A stretch of DNA of 64,000 bases from Asticcacaulis aquaticus. Its GTDB lineage: Bacteria > Pseudomonadota > Alphaproteobacteria > Caulobacterales > Caulobacteraceae. The notes under the pieces are model-generated. The model searched no databases, was not told the origin of the DNA, and saw only the letters and a list, made by a program, of their open reading frames with translations. Location: NCBI RefSeq assembly GCF_028550415.1, contig NZ_JAQQKX010000010.1, forward strand, positions 62,001 through 126,000. The letters run 5' to 3'. The position numbers and the translations under genes were made by a program. This document shows, in pieces, positions 29,401 through 38,553 of the stretch (its first letter is position 1; every line of letters begins with the position of its first letter).

Positions 29401-29615
29401 CGGATACGGTATGCGGCCTGCAGGATCCCGCGCCCCGTCCCGGTCAGCCGCCACGACAGGCGCGGTTCGCGCACCTGCGTCCCCAGAAGGTTTTCGGTCT
29501 GTTCGGCGCGCAGGTCAGTGACGCCGAAGGCTGTTTTCGATTGGCTAAAAGCGGGCGAGGCGGCAGCAGCGAGACCGCTGGCGGCCAGAAAGTGACGGCG
29601 GTTCAGCCGGGGCAT
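26439..29615 (-). CDS. Alpha-L-rhamnosidase, glycoside hydrolase family 78
   Basis: A 1058-residue exported enzyme with a twin-arginine-like signal (MPRLNRRHFLAASGLAAAAS). Domain order is typical of GH78: N-terminal beta domains (about 35-330), a carbohydrate-binding domain, an (alpha/alpha)6 barrel (about 600-950) and a C-terminal beta domain. The general acid is Glu651 in RDERMGWMGD and the likely base is Glu922 in TTMWERWDG. It hydrolyses terminal alpha-L-rhamnose by inversion, here from RG-I or RG-II side chains. It is the last gene of a run GH42-GH29-GH78, 117 bases after the GH29 gene; that gap contains two direct copies of TTTCGCTTT. Confidence 0.93.
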   Translation of the reverse strand: MPRLNRRHFLAASGLAAAASPAFSQSKTAFGVTDLRAEQTENLLGTQVREPRLSWRLTGTGRGILQAAYRIRAGSKPGTADLWDSGDIVSDACFDIPYKGKPLNAMQRVWWTVEVRDTKGRKAASAPAWFETGLLAPGDWKAQWIVAEDALAEGDRKAGLQWIWSEKALDNRLHAFRLDFDVPANLASSEVLIAGKDWIRGVWANGETLPTPDQLVPNWGTLVPVPAKLKPGKNSVCVLVQAETTGFFPVDGGAFAALIRLRLSDGTIKRLVSDTNWKVRPLPPEAWTKADFDASGWVRAQKSGADAQNDPRPAEPAMLLRKAFTLTKKVVNARLYATALGAYEARLNGQPVSAAKMAPEISVTKDHIYYQTYDVTRLIRAGDNAFGVVMGDGFYASAFGWRLERYGFGPAPRRLMAQLRLDYADGTSEWVVTDDSWRIGQSPIVTSEIYDGEVFDARLKTDGWDKTGFNAARWPTVRLGQAPNTKIVAQTGPALVPVAKRRGTITQPKPGIYVVDFGQNFAGWARLNVKGKSGHTVTLKFAEYLKADGEVDQANLRMAKCRDIYTLRGDAGDETFEPSFTYHGFRYVQVENFPGVPTPADIEGIVVTSYCRETGKMTFDDPIIQKFWQNSVWSQRSNFFMVPTDCPQRDERMGWMGDIQVFLDAATFNMECDPFIRRYLDEVRASQTDEGAFPIVCPQPESFPEVTTAGWSEAGVILPWTLWRRYGDTSVINENWVAMTKWMDYLYKYNPDYVWRKERGLDLGDWLSVDAVKPDDETTPRILCATGYWAYCADLMTQMAAATGREAEAAKYRDVRAKIGTAFAKEFVGTDGKAGNGSQTSQILALYFNLVPAERRAAAGEILAKEIRGRGMKLSTGFLGTPYLLDVLADTGHLEEVSGLLKQREKPSWGYMPLKGATTMWERWDGDTGDLAMNSYNHYAYGAVCGFMYRRLAGLAPAAPGFRRMTVEPIYLPNVGKVTARYDSCLGTMAGAVTGNAAGLKTYDLTVPPNAVAEVILPDGVWREGGKALTGHADIRSLRREGGKVRFEVGSGSYRFTV

Positions 29616-29732
29616 AGCGTGTTTCCTTCCTGAATCCTGCGGCCTTATCTGGCCTTTCTATTGACCTATGGGTGCCACAACCGACGCGTCACCGGAAGCG
29701 TTAATTTTCGCTTTCTAACGTTTTCTTTCGCT
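29616..29732. promoter_or_regulatory. Intergenic region with tandem TTTCGCTTT repeats before GH78
   Basis: TTTCGCTTT occurs at 29706-29714 and 29726-29734, twenty bases apart (two helical turns); the second copy runs two bases into the GH29 stop. Read toward GH78 this is AAAGCGAAA, similar to AAACGAAAGTGAA in the importer/transketolase divergent region. Tandem GAAA-type repeats are usual for DeoR-family sites. Confidence 0.4.
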
Positions 29733-31346
29733 TTATAGGCTTAACCGCAAAACATAAGGCATGTCGCTGTCCAATGGTGGCAGATCGATCTCAAGCCCCT
29801 TGTCGGTCTGACGCCATGCCACCGCCTTGCCGGTTTCGACCAGCTCGATCGAGGTGGGCGCTCGGTTCAGATATGGGGTATCTTTGTACAGGGTGCGGAT
29901 AAAGACCTTGCCATCGGCGGGACGGACGAAGCCCATCGCGTAGAGCTTGCCCTTATTGGTGGTGAAGCGGATGTCCTGTGCCGTCCACACCTTGTTCGGG
30001 GTTTCTTTTTTCTCGCCGGTCACGGTGACGGTCGGGCCTTCGCCGAAATATGTCCACGGACGGCTGCCGTAGATCGCCTCGCCATTGACGGTCAGCCATA
30101 CCCCCATGCCGAGCAGCACGGTCTTCGCCTCTTCAGGGAGGGTGCCGTCGGCCTTCGGCCCGACATTGAGCAGCAGGTTGCCGTTTTTCGCCACCACGTC
30201 GATCAGATCGCCGATCAGGGATTTCGCCGTGCGATAGCTGTCGCCGTCGACATAGCCCCAGCTTTTGATCGAGACCGAGGTGTCGGTCTGCCATGGCTCA
30301 AGGCGGAGAGCGTCGAGCTTGCCGCGTTCGATGTCGAACAGGGCCGAGCCTTCGATGAACTGCTCGCCCTTATAGGCGATGGTCGGCGCATAGCCTTTCG
30401 CCCTGCCGTCGCTATAGTAATAGGCGGCGAATTTTCGCATATTGGGTTCGAAGGCCGGGGCGGCGCTCCACCAGTCGAGATAGACCATTTCGGGCCTGTA
30501 TTTATCGACCAGCTCGGTCGTCCGCGCCAGCCAGTCGTCGAGGAACTCTTTATTCGGTGGAAACCAGTTTTCGAGGTGGTTGCCGTCCGGCCAGCCCTTC
30601 GCGTCGTCGCCGTTCAGCCGCATGGGGGCCGCCGGACCATAGAGCCCGGCATATTTCGGGTCGTTGACGTCGGAGTCGTATTTGCGCCCGTCATTGAACC
30701 ACCACCAGTGTTCGGCGCGGTGCGACGACAGGCCGAAATGCATGCCTTTGGCGCGGGCGGCGGTGGCCAGCTCGCCGGTCGTGTCGCGCTTTGGCCCCAT
30801 GGTGGTGGCTTTCCATTCGGTCATCGCCGAATCGTACATAGCGAAGCCGTCGCAGTGTTCGGCCACCGGGATGACGTAGCGCGCCCCGGCCCGCTGGAAG
30901 AGGTCGATCCAGGCATTGGCGTCGAACTTTTCAGCGGTGAACATCGGGATGAAGTCCTTGTAACCGAACTGGTTTTGCGGTCCCCATGTTTCCACGTGAT
31001 GCCGAAAGGCTGAATTGCCCTGCGCGTACATGTTGCGCGTGTACCATTCGTTGGCGAAGGCCGGAACGGAATAGGGCCCCCAGTGGATGAAGATGCCGAA
31101 CTTGGCGTCGCGGAACCAGTCGGGCGTCTCATAGGCTTTCAGCGCTGCCCAGTCAGGCTTGTACGCGCCGCGTTTCAGACGCTGATCGACTTTTTTGAGC
31201 TGGGCTTCGACCGGTCCAGCCTTGTAATCCATCGGATACTGGCCGTCGGCGGTCCGGCCCTGCGCATCGGCGATCGGGTGCGGTTGCGCGTGAGCGGTGG
31301 CGGCGAACAGGGTGCCGGTCAGGAGCAGGGTTTTCAAAACGTGCAT
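29733..31346 (-). CDS. Alpha-L-fucosidase, glycoside hydrolase family 29
   Basis: A 537-residue secreted enzyme starting at MHVLKTLLLTGTLFA (31346), cleaved near AHA; an in-frame start at 31367 lies within the upstream gene. GH29 landmarks run in order: AKFGIFIHWGPYSVPAFANE (80-100), YVIPVAEHCDGFAMYDS (157-173), HFGLSSHRAEHWWW (203-216) and the nucleophile Asp291 in VYLDWW. The C-terminal part is a beta-sandwich. Retaining alpha-L-fucosidases remove L-fucose; RG-II and xyloglucan carry such residues. The start lies 7 bases after the GH42 stop, so the two are co-transcribed. Confidence 0.92.
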   Translation of the reverse strand: MHVLKTLLLTGTLFAATAHAQPHPIADAQGRTADGQYPMDYKAGPVEAQLKKVDQRLKRGAYKPDWAALKAYETPDWFRDAKFGIFIHWGPYSVPAFANEWYTRNMYAQGNSAFRHHVETWGPQNQFGYKDFIPMFTAEKFDANAWIDLFQRAGARYVIPVAEHCDGFAMYDSAMTEWKATTMGPKRDTTGELATAARAKGMHFGLSSHRAEHWWWFNDGRKYDSDVNDPKYAGLYGPAAPMRLNGDDAKGWPDGNHLENWFPPNKEFLDDWLARTTELVDKYRPEMVYLDWWSAAPAFEPNMRKFAAYYYSDGRAKGYAPTIAYKGEQFIEGSALFDIERGKLDALRLEPWQTDTSVSIKSWGYVDGDSYRTAKSLIGDLIDVVAKNGNLLLNVGPKADGTLPEEAKTVLLGMGVWLTVNGEAIYGSRPWTYFGEGPTVTVTGEKKETPNKVWTAQDIRFTTNKGKLYAMGFVRPADGKVFIRTLYKDTPYLNRAPTSIELVETGKAVAWRQTDKGLEIDLPPLDSDMPYVLRLSL

Positions 31347-31353
31347 GGTGGGC

Positions 31354-33405
31354 TCAACTTTGGGCAAGAACGGCGACGCCCAGCGGCGGCAGAGTGACGG
31401 CGGTGGTTGCGCCGCCGTTCAATGCATCGGTCATGACGTCGGGCAGGGTGACTTGGCGCGGTTCGCGGCTGTGGTTGACGAGGATGTGCACCCGGCGCTT
31501 GCCCGCGCGGCGCGTCATCAGTTCGACCTTGTCCGGCACGGCGAATGACCGCGTCACGCCGGATTCGGTCAGCGCGGCGTCGATCAGGCGGTTCGTGGTC
31601 GCGGCATCGAACAACGCACCGAAATAGGTGATCCGGCCTTGGCCCACCATGCGCGTCACGACGGCGGCCTTGCCGTCCAGCCAGCCATTGGCCTTGCCGT
31701 AGCGGAGGCGCACTTCGGTGTCGGCGGCTTTCGGCGTCAGGTCTTCGGCCCAGATGGTCGCCGTGCCGCCCTCGACCGCAATCGTCTCATCGAGGGTGTA
31801 ATACTGCTCGACCTGCGCCCCCAGAAGCCCGGCCAGCGGTCCCGGCTGACGCACCACATGCAGGCGGTTGAATTCGTCCTTCAGGCCCGAACGCGGGCCG
31901 AGGATCAGGTGCCCGCCATTGCGCACATAGGCCGTCAGATGTTGGGCATCGGCCTCGGAAATGACGTTCAGACTGGGCGCGACGACCAGCTTATAGCGGT
32001 CCAGCGGGGCGCGGACCTCGGACATGTCGACCGCGCCCAGCACCGCTTTCAGGGGACGGTAATAGCCCAGAAGCACCTCGATCTGGTCGTAGTCCTTATG
32101 GTGCATCTGGTAGTCGATGGCCCAGCGGCTGTCGTAGGATTGCAGGATCGCCACCTCCGACACCGGCACCGTCCCCGCCAGCGCCTTCGAGGTCTTGGCG
32201 AATTCCGAACCGATCTGTTTGATCTCGTCATAAATCGGCAGGGGCTTGCCGTCCGGCCCGATGATCGAGCCGTGCAGGGTCTCCTGACCGTTGAGGGCGT
32301 TGCGCCACTGCCAGTAGAGAACGGCGTCAGCACCGTGGCCGACCGCTTGCCAGGCCAGCGCCCGCGTCTCGCCCGGATAGAGCATGTTCGACACGCCTGC
32401 CCAATTGACGTAGCCCGGCTGGGTTTCCATGACCCAGAAGTTTTTCCGCTTCCAGCCGCGCACGAGGTCGTGCGTCGCCCCCATCCGGTCGGGCTTGAGG
32501 TGGCCCGAGCCGACATATTCGTCCCACGACGCGAAGTCGAGGTCGCGGTTGATGGCGAAGCGGTCGAATTTGTTGGCCCAGCCGAGGCCCCCCAGATTGG
32601 TGGTGATGAACTGCGACGGCGCAATCAGTTTGCGCAGGGCGTCGACCTGCACCTTCTGGAAATCGACCCACGTCGCGGTGATGAAGCGTTTGGCATCGAG
32701 CAGCAGGCCGGGGTTCTGCTGGCCCGAGGTTTTCAGCGGCACCTGATCCCAGCTTGAATAGGTCTGCGACCAGTAGGCCGTCGTCCATACTTCGTTCAGC
32801 CGCTCAAGCGTGCCGTATTTGGCTTTCAGCCACGCCGCCCATTGTTGCTTGGCGTCGTCGCCGTAGCTTTCGTCGGTATATTCGTTGCCGATCTGCCAGC
32901 CGATGATGTTCGGGTCTTTGCCCAGTGCCTCGGCCATCTTCGTCACGATGGTGCGGCAGAAGTCGCGGTAGCGCGGGCTGGAGATCGAAAACTGGCGGCG
33001 GCCCCCGTGGCCGATCGCACGTCCACTTTCGTCAATGCGCAGGATGTCGGGGTATTTTTGACTCATCCACGCCGGCGGCGTGTCGGTGGGGGTGCCGATG
33101 ACGGTCTTCAGGCCGTATGTCGCCGCCAGCCTTACCGCGCGGACCATCCACGACATGTCGTACTGGCCCTCGGTGGGCTCCATGCGCGACCAGGCGAATT
33201 CGGCGATACGCACGACATTGGCGCCGTGGTCCTGCATCAGTTTGAGGTCCTGTGCCCACTGGTCTTCGGGCCACTGTTCCGGATACCAGGCCGAGCCCAG
33301 CCACAGGCGCTCAGACTGAACCTCAGGGGCAGCGAACGCGACACCGGACGCGCTCAAACCTGCGGCGGCCAAGGTGCTGCCGATAAAAAGACGACGTGTC
33401 GTCAC
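31354..33405 (-). CDS. Beta-galactosidase, glycoside hydrolase family 42 (copy 1)
   Basis: A 683-residue exported enzyme with a twin-arginine-type signal (MTTRRLFIGSTLAAAGLSAS). The GH42 TIM barrel begins LGSAWYPEQWPEDQW and holds acid/base Glu175 (GWQIGNEYTD) and nucleophile Glu327 (FWVMETQPG). A trimerisation domain (about 420-610, VVAPSLNVISEADAQHL) and a C-terminal beta domain follow. It should cleave beta-galactosides from galactan side chains of RG-I. It heads the GH42-GH29-GH78 run and is divergent from the GH106 gene. A paralogue lies at 38554-40617. Confidence 0.92.
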   Translation of the reverse strand: MTTRRLFIGSTLAAAGLSASGVAFAAPEVQSERLWLGSAWYPEQWPEDQWAQDLKLMQDHGANVVRIAEFAWSRMEPTEGQYDMSWMVRAVRLAATYGLKTVIGTPTDTPPAWMSQKYPDILRIDESGRAIGHGGRRQFSISSPRYRDFCRTIVTKMAEALGKDPNIIGWQIGNEYTDESYGDDAKQQWAAWLKAKYGTLERLNEVWTTAYWSQTYSSWDQVPLKTSGQQNPGLLLDAKRFITATWVDFQKVQVDALRKLIAPSQFITTNLGGLGWANKFDRFAINRDLDFASWDEYVGSGHLKPDRMGATHDLVRGWKRKNFWVMETQPGYVNWAGVSNMLYPGETRALAWQAVGHGADAVLYWQWRNALNGQETLHGSIIGPDGKPLPIYDEIKQIGSEFAKTSKALAGTVPVSEVAILQSYDSRWAIDYQMHHKDYDQIEVLLGYYRPLKAVLGAVDMSEVRAPLDRYKLVVAPSLNVISEADAQHLTAYVRNGGHLILGPRSGLKDEFNRLHVVRQPGPLAGLLGAQVEQYYTLDETIAVEGGTATIWAEDLTPKAADTEVRLRYGKANGWLDGKAAVVTRMVGQGRITYFGALFDAATTNRLIDAALTESGVTRSFAVPDKVELMTRRAGKRRVHILVNHSREPRQVTLPDVMTDALNGGATTAVTLPPLGVAVLAQS

Positions 33406-33511
33406 GGGTCGTTTCCCTGTGTGATTGGTAAGTCATATTATGATTTTCTTGCAATCTGACGGATGGAAGGGTAGGGAGTCAACAAAATAACAAATCGACA
33501 GGCAGGGAGGC
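33406..33511. promoter_or_regulatory. Divergent promoter region between GH42 and GH106
   Basis: The 106-base gap carries TCATATTATGA (33433-33443), arms TCATA/TATGA, close to the GH42 start and related to the box at 19183. GGGAGG just before 33512 is the GH106 ribosome-binding site. Both outward operons could be controlled together from here. Confidence 0.35.
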
Positions 33512-36500
33512 ATGATGCGAACGCGGCGCTTGGGACAGGTTCTGGCGGTGGCCCTGCTGGCCACGGCGGCACAGGCCGAAGCGCCGTCACCGGACGCGTT
33601 CAAAACGCCGCCAGCGGACGCCCGACCGGACGCGCTCTATTTCTGGATGAACGGCAATGTAACGCGCGAAGGGCTCGATGCCGATCTGAAAGCCATGAAG
33701 GATATCGGTCTTGGCGGGGTGATGGTCTTCGATGGCTCCGACGATATCCCGAAAGGTCCGGTCGATTATCTTAGCCCGCAGTGGCTCGACCTGATGACCC
33801 ACATGATGACAGAAGGACAGACGCTGGGTCTCAGGGTCGGGATGCACAATGCCCCCGGCTGGTCATCCAGCGGGGGGCCGTGGATCGCGCCGGCGCAATC
33901 GATGCAGCAGATCGTGTGGACCGAAACCACGGTCAGTGGCGGGGGATCAGTGACCGTGGATTTGCTGCAACCCTATACGAAAGAGGGCTATTACCGCGAC
34001 GCGGCGATCATCGCTTTTCCGGCGTCGGACGGTGACGATAGCCGGTTCACGGCGCATATCAAGGAAGCAAGGGTGGGCCCGGTCGCGGTCGATGCGGCGC
34101 GCCTGACCGACCGCGATGCGGCGACGGCCTATGAGCTCGGACCCGATGCGCCGCTGATGTTCGAGATGCGCGAACCCTTTGCCGCTCAGGCCCTGACCGT
34201 CTATGGCGGCGAAGGGCAGGGGTCGTTCACCGTCACGCTCGAAGTCTCCGACGATGGCCGGACGTGGCGCAGTGTCGGCAAGGCCAGTGTCGGGCCGGAG
34301 CGCGGCATCGCGCCGCCGGGGATTGCGAACTTCGCCCCTGTCAGCGCGCGGTTTTTCCGCCTGAGCGCGCGCGCGAAGGTCCGGCTGGCCGATGCCCTGC
34401 TGCACGCGACCCCGCGCATCGCCGATTGGGACATCAAGGGCGAGCACTATTTCCGTATGTGGCCCGGGACCGAGCGCCCCGCCACCGATCCGCTGACGGC
34501 CTATGCCATCGACCCGAAATCGGTGATCGATCTGACGGCCCTGACCGATAAGGGCCGCCTGACATGGCAAGCGCCTAAGGGCCGCTGGACGATCCTGCGC
34601 TTCGGCCATACCTCGACCGGCAAGCGTAATGTCGCGGCGTCGGACTCTGGTCGCGGGCTGGAGGTCGACAAGTTCGATGCCGCCGCCGTCGATCATCAGT
34701 TTCAGTCGAGCGTCGGGCGGGTCATCGCCGCCGCCGGGCCGCTGGCCGGGTCGGTATTCGACAAGATCGAGATCGATTCCTACGAGGCCGGTTTGCAGAA
34801 CTGGACGGCCAAATTGCCGGAAGCGTTCAAAGCCCACGCCGGTTACGACATCCTGCCGTGGCTGCCCGCCCTGACCGGGCGGATCGTCGGGGATACCGAG
34901 GCGTCCGACCGCTTCCTGTTCGACTTCCGCCGCACCCTGTCCGATCTGATGGTCGTCAACTATTACGAACGGATGCAGGGTCATGCCAACCGCGCGGGCC
35001 TGAAATTCTACATGGAAGGCTACGGGCCGGGACCGTTCGACGAGCTGACGGCGTCGGGCCGCGTCGAGGTGCCGATGACCGAGTTCTGGACGCGGACGCC
35101 GTGGACCGACAATCGCACCGTCAAGATGGTCGCCTCCGCCGCCCACATCTACGGCAAGCCGGTGGTCGCCGCCGAAGCCTTTACCGGCGAGTCCCAGACC
35201 AGCCGCTGGATGGACTATCCCTATGCCATGAAGGCGCTGGGCGATGTGATGTTCACCCAGGGCGTCAATGCGCTGTTTTTCCATCGCTATGCCCATCAGC
35301 CGAATCCGAACGCCGCGCCCGGCATGACCATGGGGCCGTGGGGCATCAATCTGGACCGCACCAATACCTGGTTCAGGGACGCAAAGCCGTGGATCGACTA
35401 TCTCAGCCGGACACAGTACCTGCTGCGGCAGGGTCAGCCGTCGGCGGATATCCTCTTCATGGTGGGGGAAAACAGCCCCAGCGGCGCCAGCTATGCCCGT
35501 CCGGACACCAATCCCGACTCCAATCCGCGCATCGGTCAGTACTTCACCCCCGCCATCCCCGAAGGCTACGATTTCGACTACGTCAATGCCGAGGTGCTGT
35601 TGACGCGGACGACCATCGAAGACGGACGGATCGTTCTGCCCGAAGGGACCGCCTACCGGGTTCTGGTCCTGCCCGACACCCTGACGCGCTTGACGCCGGA
35701 GCTGACGGCGCGGTTACGGGTGATGGTGGCGCAGGGCCTGGTCCTGCTGGCCCCGCGTCCTGTTGCGTCGCTGGGGCGGCACGACGCGACGACCGAGGCG
35801 CAGTTCATTGCCGACCGTGACGACCTGTGGGGCGACGGGCAGGCGATGCGCGTTGTGGGCAAGGGCCGCGTCTATCCGTCTGGGCCAATCCGACCGGTGC
35901 TGGAGGATATCGGGCTGGGCGAAGATGTGCGCTGCCGCACCGTAAGTCCGGACGGTCAGGTGCGCTGGACGCACCGCAAGCTGTCGGACGGCGAGCTTTA
36001 TTTTGTCGTCAATCGACAACGCCGGTCGGAAACGGTGGTTTGCGATTTCCGTGTCGCGGGCACGCCGGAATTCTGGGATGCCGAAACGGGGACCGTTACC
36101 CGGCCTGCGGTGTTTACGCATCGCGACGGACGCACTCAGGTAACGATCGACTTCGCTCCGGCGGGTTCGGTCTTTGTGCGCTTTGCAAAGGACGCAACAC
36201 CCGGCGTCGCCTGGGTTGAAAAGGATGGGCAGCGCGTCACGACGACCGATTTGCCGATGATCAAGCGCCCGTCCACGCCGGTAAACAGCTTTACCCTGTC
36301 GCTGTGGGCCAAGCCCGATATCGACCTGCGCGTCATGCCGACGCAGGAAGCGAAAGGTCGCATCAATGAAACGGGCAAGAACTTCCTGATCACGGCGCGG
36401 TCGGGTGCCGACCTGTACGGCGAAGGCCATGCCGTGGCGGGGCTGGCGGTCGGGCGTAACGGCGCTTTCGTCATCGAGCGCGTTTCGGCGAAGGCGGTTC

Positions 36501-37513
36501 CGGCTGTGCTGGTGTCGGACCGGCCCATCGCCGGGTGGACGCATTTTGCGCTGGTTTATCGGGACGGCGTGCCGAGCCTTTATGTCGATGGCAAGCTGAC
36601 GCAAACAGGCGTGAAGACCGGCCACACCGTCCATGCCGGGGGTTCGGACGCCCCGCATCCCAACGGCGTCACCTACTTTTTCGAGGGCGAGGCGACGCCG
36701 CTGGAGACCATCGACCGCGCCTTGTCGGATGCTGAAATCGCGGCCATGGCGGCGAAAGGGATGCCTGTGCCGTCGCTCAACACACCCGCCATAACCCTGA
36801 CGCGCGGCGATGCGGCATTGAAAGCGGTGGTCTGGCAAAGCGGGCGCTATCGTCTGAGCAGCGGGCAGGGGTTCATCACCCAACTGCCCGTGCCGGTCAC
36901 GCTCGACGGGCCGTGGCGGGTAGCGTTCGAAAAGGATCGCGGCGCGCCGGACGCGGTGACACTCGACCGGCTGATCTCGCTTAGCCGTCACGCCGACGAC
37001 AGCGTGCGGTATTTTTCCGGCTCGGCGACCTATAGCCGCCGGTTTAGCGCGCCCCGTCCGAAGTCCGGTCAGCGGGTGTGGCTCGATCTGGGTCGCGTCG
37101 AGGTGGCGGCGCGGATCAGGCTCAATGGCCGCGACCTCGGCACGGTATGGAAGCCGCCCTATCGCGTCGATATCACCGACGCCCTGCGCCCCGGCGACAA
37201 TGAGCTGGAGGTCGCGGTGACCAGCCTGTGGCCCAACCGCATGATCGGCGATGCCGCCAAGCCTGAGCCCTACGATTATGTCGACGGCGACTGGACCATC
37301 GGCGAAATCCCGAAGCCGGGCGGCGGCTATGCGGCGGTCAAGGCGCGCAAGCTAACCCAGCTGCCCGACTGGTATAAACGCGGCGAGGCCGCGCCGAAGG
37401 ATCGCGTGACCTTCTCGACCTGGACGTTTTTCCGCGCGGACGAGCCGTTGCTCGACTCCGGGCTTCTGGGGCCGGTGCGCCTCGTCGTGTCGCAAGAGGT
37501 GACTGTGAAATGA
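33512..37513 (+). CDS. Alpha-L-rhamnosidase, glycoside hydrolase family 106, with inserted LamG-like domain
   Basis: A 1333-residue secreted protein (signal [20 protein letters not shown], cleaved near QAE). The N-terminal half has the GH106 start, [19 protein letters not shown] and [17 protein letters not shown], followed by the barrel with [14 protein letters not shown] and [20 protein letters not shown]. Residues about 930-1090 form a concanavalin-like LamG domain ([25 protein letters not shown]). The C-terminus is a GH2-like jelly roll ([20 protein letters not shown]). GH106 enzymes are calcium-dependent inverting alpha-L-rhamnosidases acting on pectins including RG-II. The following lipoprotein gene starts within its last four bases. 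Confidence 0.9.
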   Translation: MMRTRRLGQVLAVALLATAAQAEAPSPDAFKTPPADARPDALYFWMNGNVTREGLDADLKAMKDIGLGGVMVFDGSDDIPKGPVDYLSPQWLDLMTHMMTEGQTLGLRVGMHNAPGWSSSGGPWIAPAQSMQQIVWTETTVSGGGSVTVDLLQPYTKEGYYRDAAIIAFPASDGDDSRFTAHIKEARVGPVAVDAARLTDRDAATAYELGPDAPLMFEMREPFAAQALTVYGGEGQGSFTVTLEVSDDGRTWRSVGKASVGPERGIAPPGIANFAPVSARFFRLSARAKVRLADALLHATPRIADWDIKGEHYFRMWPGTERPATDPLTAYAIDPKSVIDLTALTDKGRLTWQAPKGRWTILRFGHTSTGKRNVAASDSGRGLEVDKFDAAAVDHQFQSSVGRVIAAAGPLAGSVFDKIEIDSYEAGLQNWTAKLPEAFKAHAGYDILPWLPALTGRIVGDTEASDRFLFDFRRTLSDLMVVNYYERMQGHANRAGLKFYMEGYGPGPFDELTASGRVEVPMTEFWTRTPWTDNRTVKMVASAAHIYGKPVVAAEAFTGESQTSRWMDYPYAMKALGDVMFTQGVNALFFHRYAHQPNPNAAPGMTMGPWGINLDRTNTWFRDAKPWIDYLSRTQYLLRQGQPSADILFMVGENSPSGASYARPDTNPDSNPRIGQYFTPAIPEGYDFDYVNAEVLLTRTTIEDGRIVLPEGTAYRVLVLPDTLTRLTPELTARLRVMVAQGLVLLAPRPVASLGRHDATTEAQFIADRDDLWGDGQAMRVVGKGRVYPSGPIRPVLEDIGLGEDVRCRTVSPDGQVRWTHRKLSDGELYFVVNRQRRSETVVCDFRVAGTPEFWDAETGTVTRPAVFTHRDGRTQVTIDFAPAGSVFVRFAKDATPGVAWVEKDGQRVTTTDLPMIKRPSTPVNSFTLSLWAKPDIDLRVMPTQEAKGRINETGKNFLITARSGADLYGEGHAVAGLAVGRNGAFVIERVSAKAVPAVLVSDRPIAGWTHFALVYRDGVPSLYVDGKLTQTGVKTGHTVHAGGSDAPHPNGVTYFFEGEATPLETIDRALSDAEIAAMAAKGMPVPSLNTPAITLTRGDAALKAVVWQSGRYRLSSGQGFITQLPVPVTLDGPWRVAFEKDRGAPDAVTLDRLISLSRHADDSVRYFSGSATYSRRFSAPRPKSGQRVWLDLGRVEVAARIRLNGRDLGTVWKPPYRVDITDALRPGDNELEVAVTSLWPNRMIGDAAKPEPYDYVDGDWTIGEIPKPGGGYAAVKARKLTQLPDWYKRGEAAPKDRVTFSTWTFFRADEPLLDSGLLGPVRLVVSQEVTVK

Positions 37514-38553
37514 TGAACCGCCGCCACCTGATCGCGGGCGTGTCCGCCTGTGTGCTGCCGGGCTGTGCCACAGTGAGCGCCCCAACCGACCCCGTCGCGC
37601 CCTACCGGACGCCGTACAAATATGGCAAGCTGATCCTCGGAGGCACGGGCCGCAAGGGCGATTTCGACGAAAAGGCCGTCGATTGTCCCTTCGTCTTTTC
37701 GCATGAGGGCCGGTTTTACCTGACCTATGTCGGTTTCGACGGCACCGGCTATCAGACAGGTATCTGCGTGTCGTACGACCTGATCCACTGGGAGCGCAAG
37801 GGGCTTATTCTGGCGCGCGATCCTGCCGATCCGGTGACGCGCTTCAATGTCGCCAGCGCCTCGATCCTGCGCGAGAACGGCCTGCAAACGCCGGGCAGGC
37901 TCCTGAAAGTCAACGGCGAATACGTTTGTGCGTGGCACGCCTATCCATCGCCGGGCTACGAAGAAGGCCCGGCGGTGATCGGTCTGGCGTTTTCGAAAGA
38001 CCTGTTCAGCTGGCGACGCGACGTCCCGATCCTGACGGTCGAAGGGGCGGCGGACTGGGAAAAGGGCGGTCTCTATAAGCCTTACCTGATCAAGCACGGC
38101 GACACCTTTATCCTCTATTACAACGCCAAAACCGCCGACAAGCGCTGGAAAGAGCAGACGGGGTTTGCCACCTCGACGGATCTGAAGCACTGGACGCGCT
38201 TTGAGGGCAATCCGATCCTTCGCAACGGCCCGGCGGGGTCGCCCGACGCGCGGTTTGCCTCGGACCCGGTGGTGGTGCAGCATCGCGGCCAGTGGGGCCT
38301 GTTCTATTTCGGGCTGGCGCAGGACGGCAAGGCGCGCGAACTGCTGGCGTTGGGCGATACGCCGACGGCCTTCACCAAGGTGCCGGAGGTGCTGATCGAT
38401 GTCGGGGCGCCGGGGGCGGTGGACGACGCCTATGCGCACAAGCCGGCGGTCATTTACCACAAGGGCGACCTGTACCATTTCTACTGCGCCACCGGCGGCA
38501 AGTGGCCGAACGATGTGCGCGGCATATCGGTGGCCCGGTCGCGCCCGTGGTAG
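37510..38553 (+). CDS. Five-bladed beta-propeller glycosidase-like lipoprotein (GH43/GH130-like)
   Basis: A 347-residue protein with a lipoprotein signal ([14 protein letters not shown], lipobox LPGC near residue 19). Repeated motifs such as [58 protein letters not shown] and [19 protein letters not shown] outline a five-bladed propeller like GH43, GH32 and GH130. Acidic residues of blade openings (Asp of VDCPF, Asp of ASDPVV) sit where catalytic carboxylates do in those families. The exact family is not recognised. Its ATG overlaps the GH106 stop (ATGATG), so it is probably co-produced with the rhamnosidase and may remove the sugar attached to, or exposed by, rhamnose. Confidence 0.75.
   Translation: MMNRRHLIAGVSACVLPGCATVSAPTDPVAPYRTPYKYGKLILGGTGRKGDFDEKAVDCPFVFSHEGRFYLTYVGFDGTGYQTGICVSYDLIHWERKGLILARDPADPVTRFNVASASILRENGLQTPGRLLKVNGEYVCAWHAYPSPGYEEGPAVIGLAFSKDLFSWRRDVPILTVEGAADWEKGGLYKPYLIKHGDTFILYYNAKTADKRWKEQTGFATSTDLKHWTRFEGNPILRNGPAGSPDARFASDPVVVQHRGQWGLFYFGLAQDGKARELLALGDTPTAFTKVPEVLIDVGAPGAVDDAYAHKPAVIYHKGDLYHFYCATGGKWPNDVRGISVARSRPW

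Noticed and set aside
35800-36300. A possible second gene inside the GH106 reading frame at the LamG-like part
   Set aside because: The frame is continuous and the jelly-roll domain typical of large GH106 proteins resumes afterwards, so it is one fused protein.
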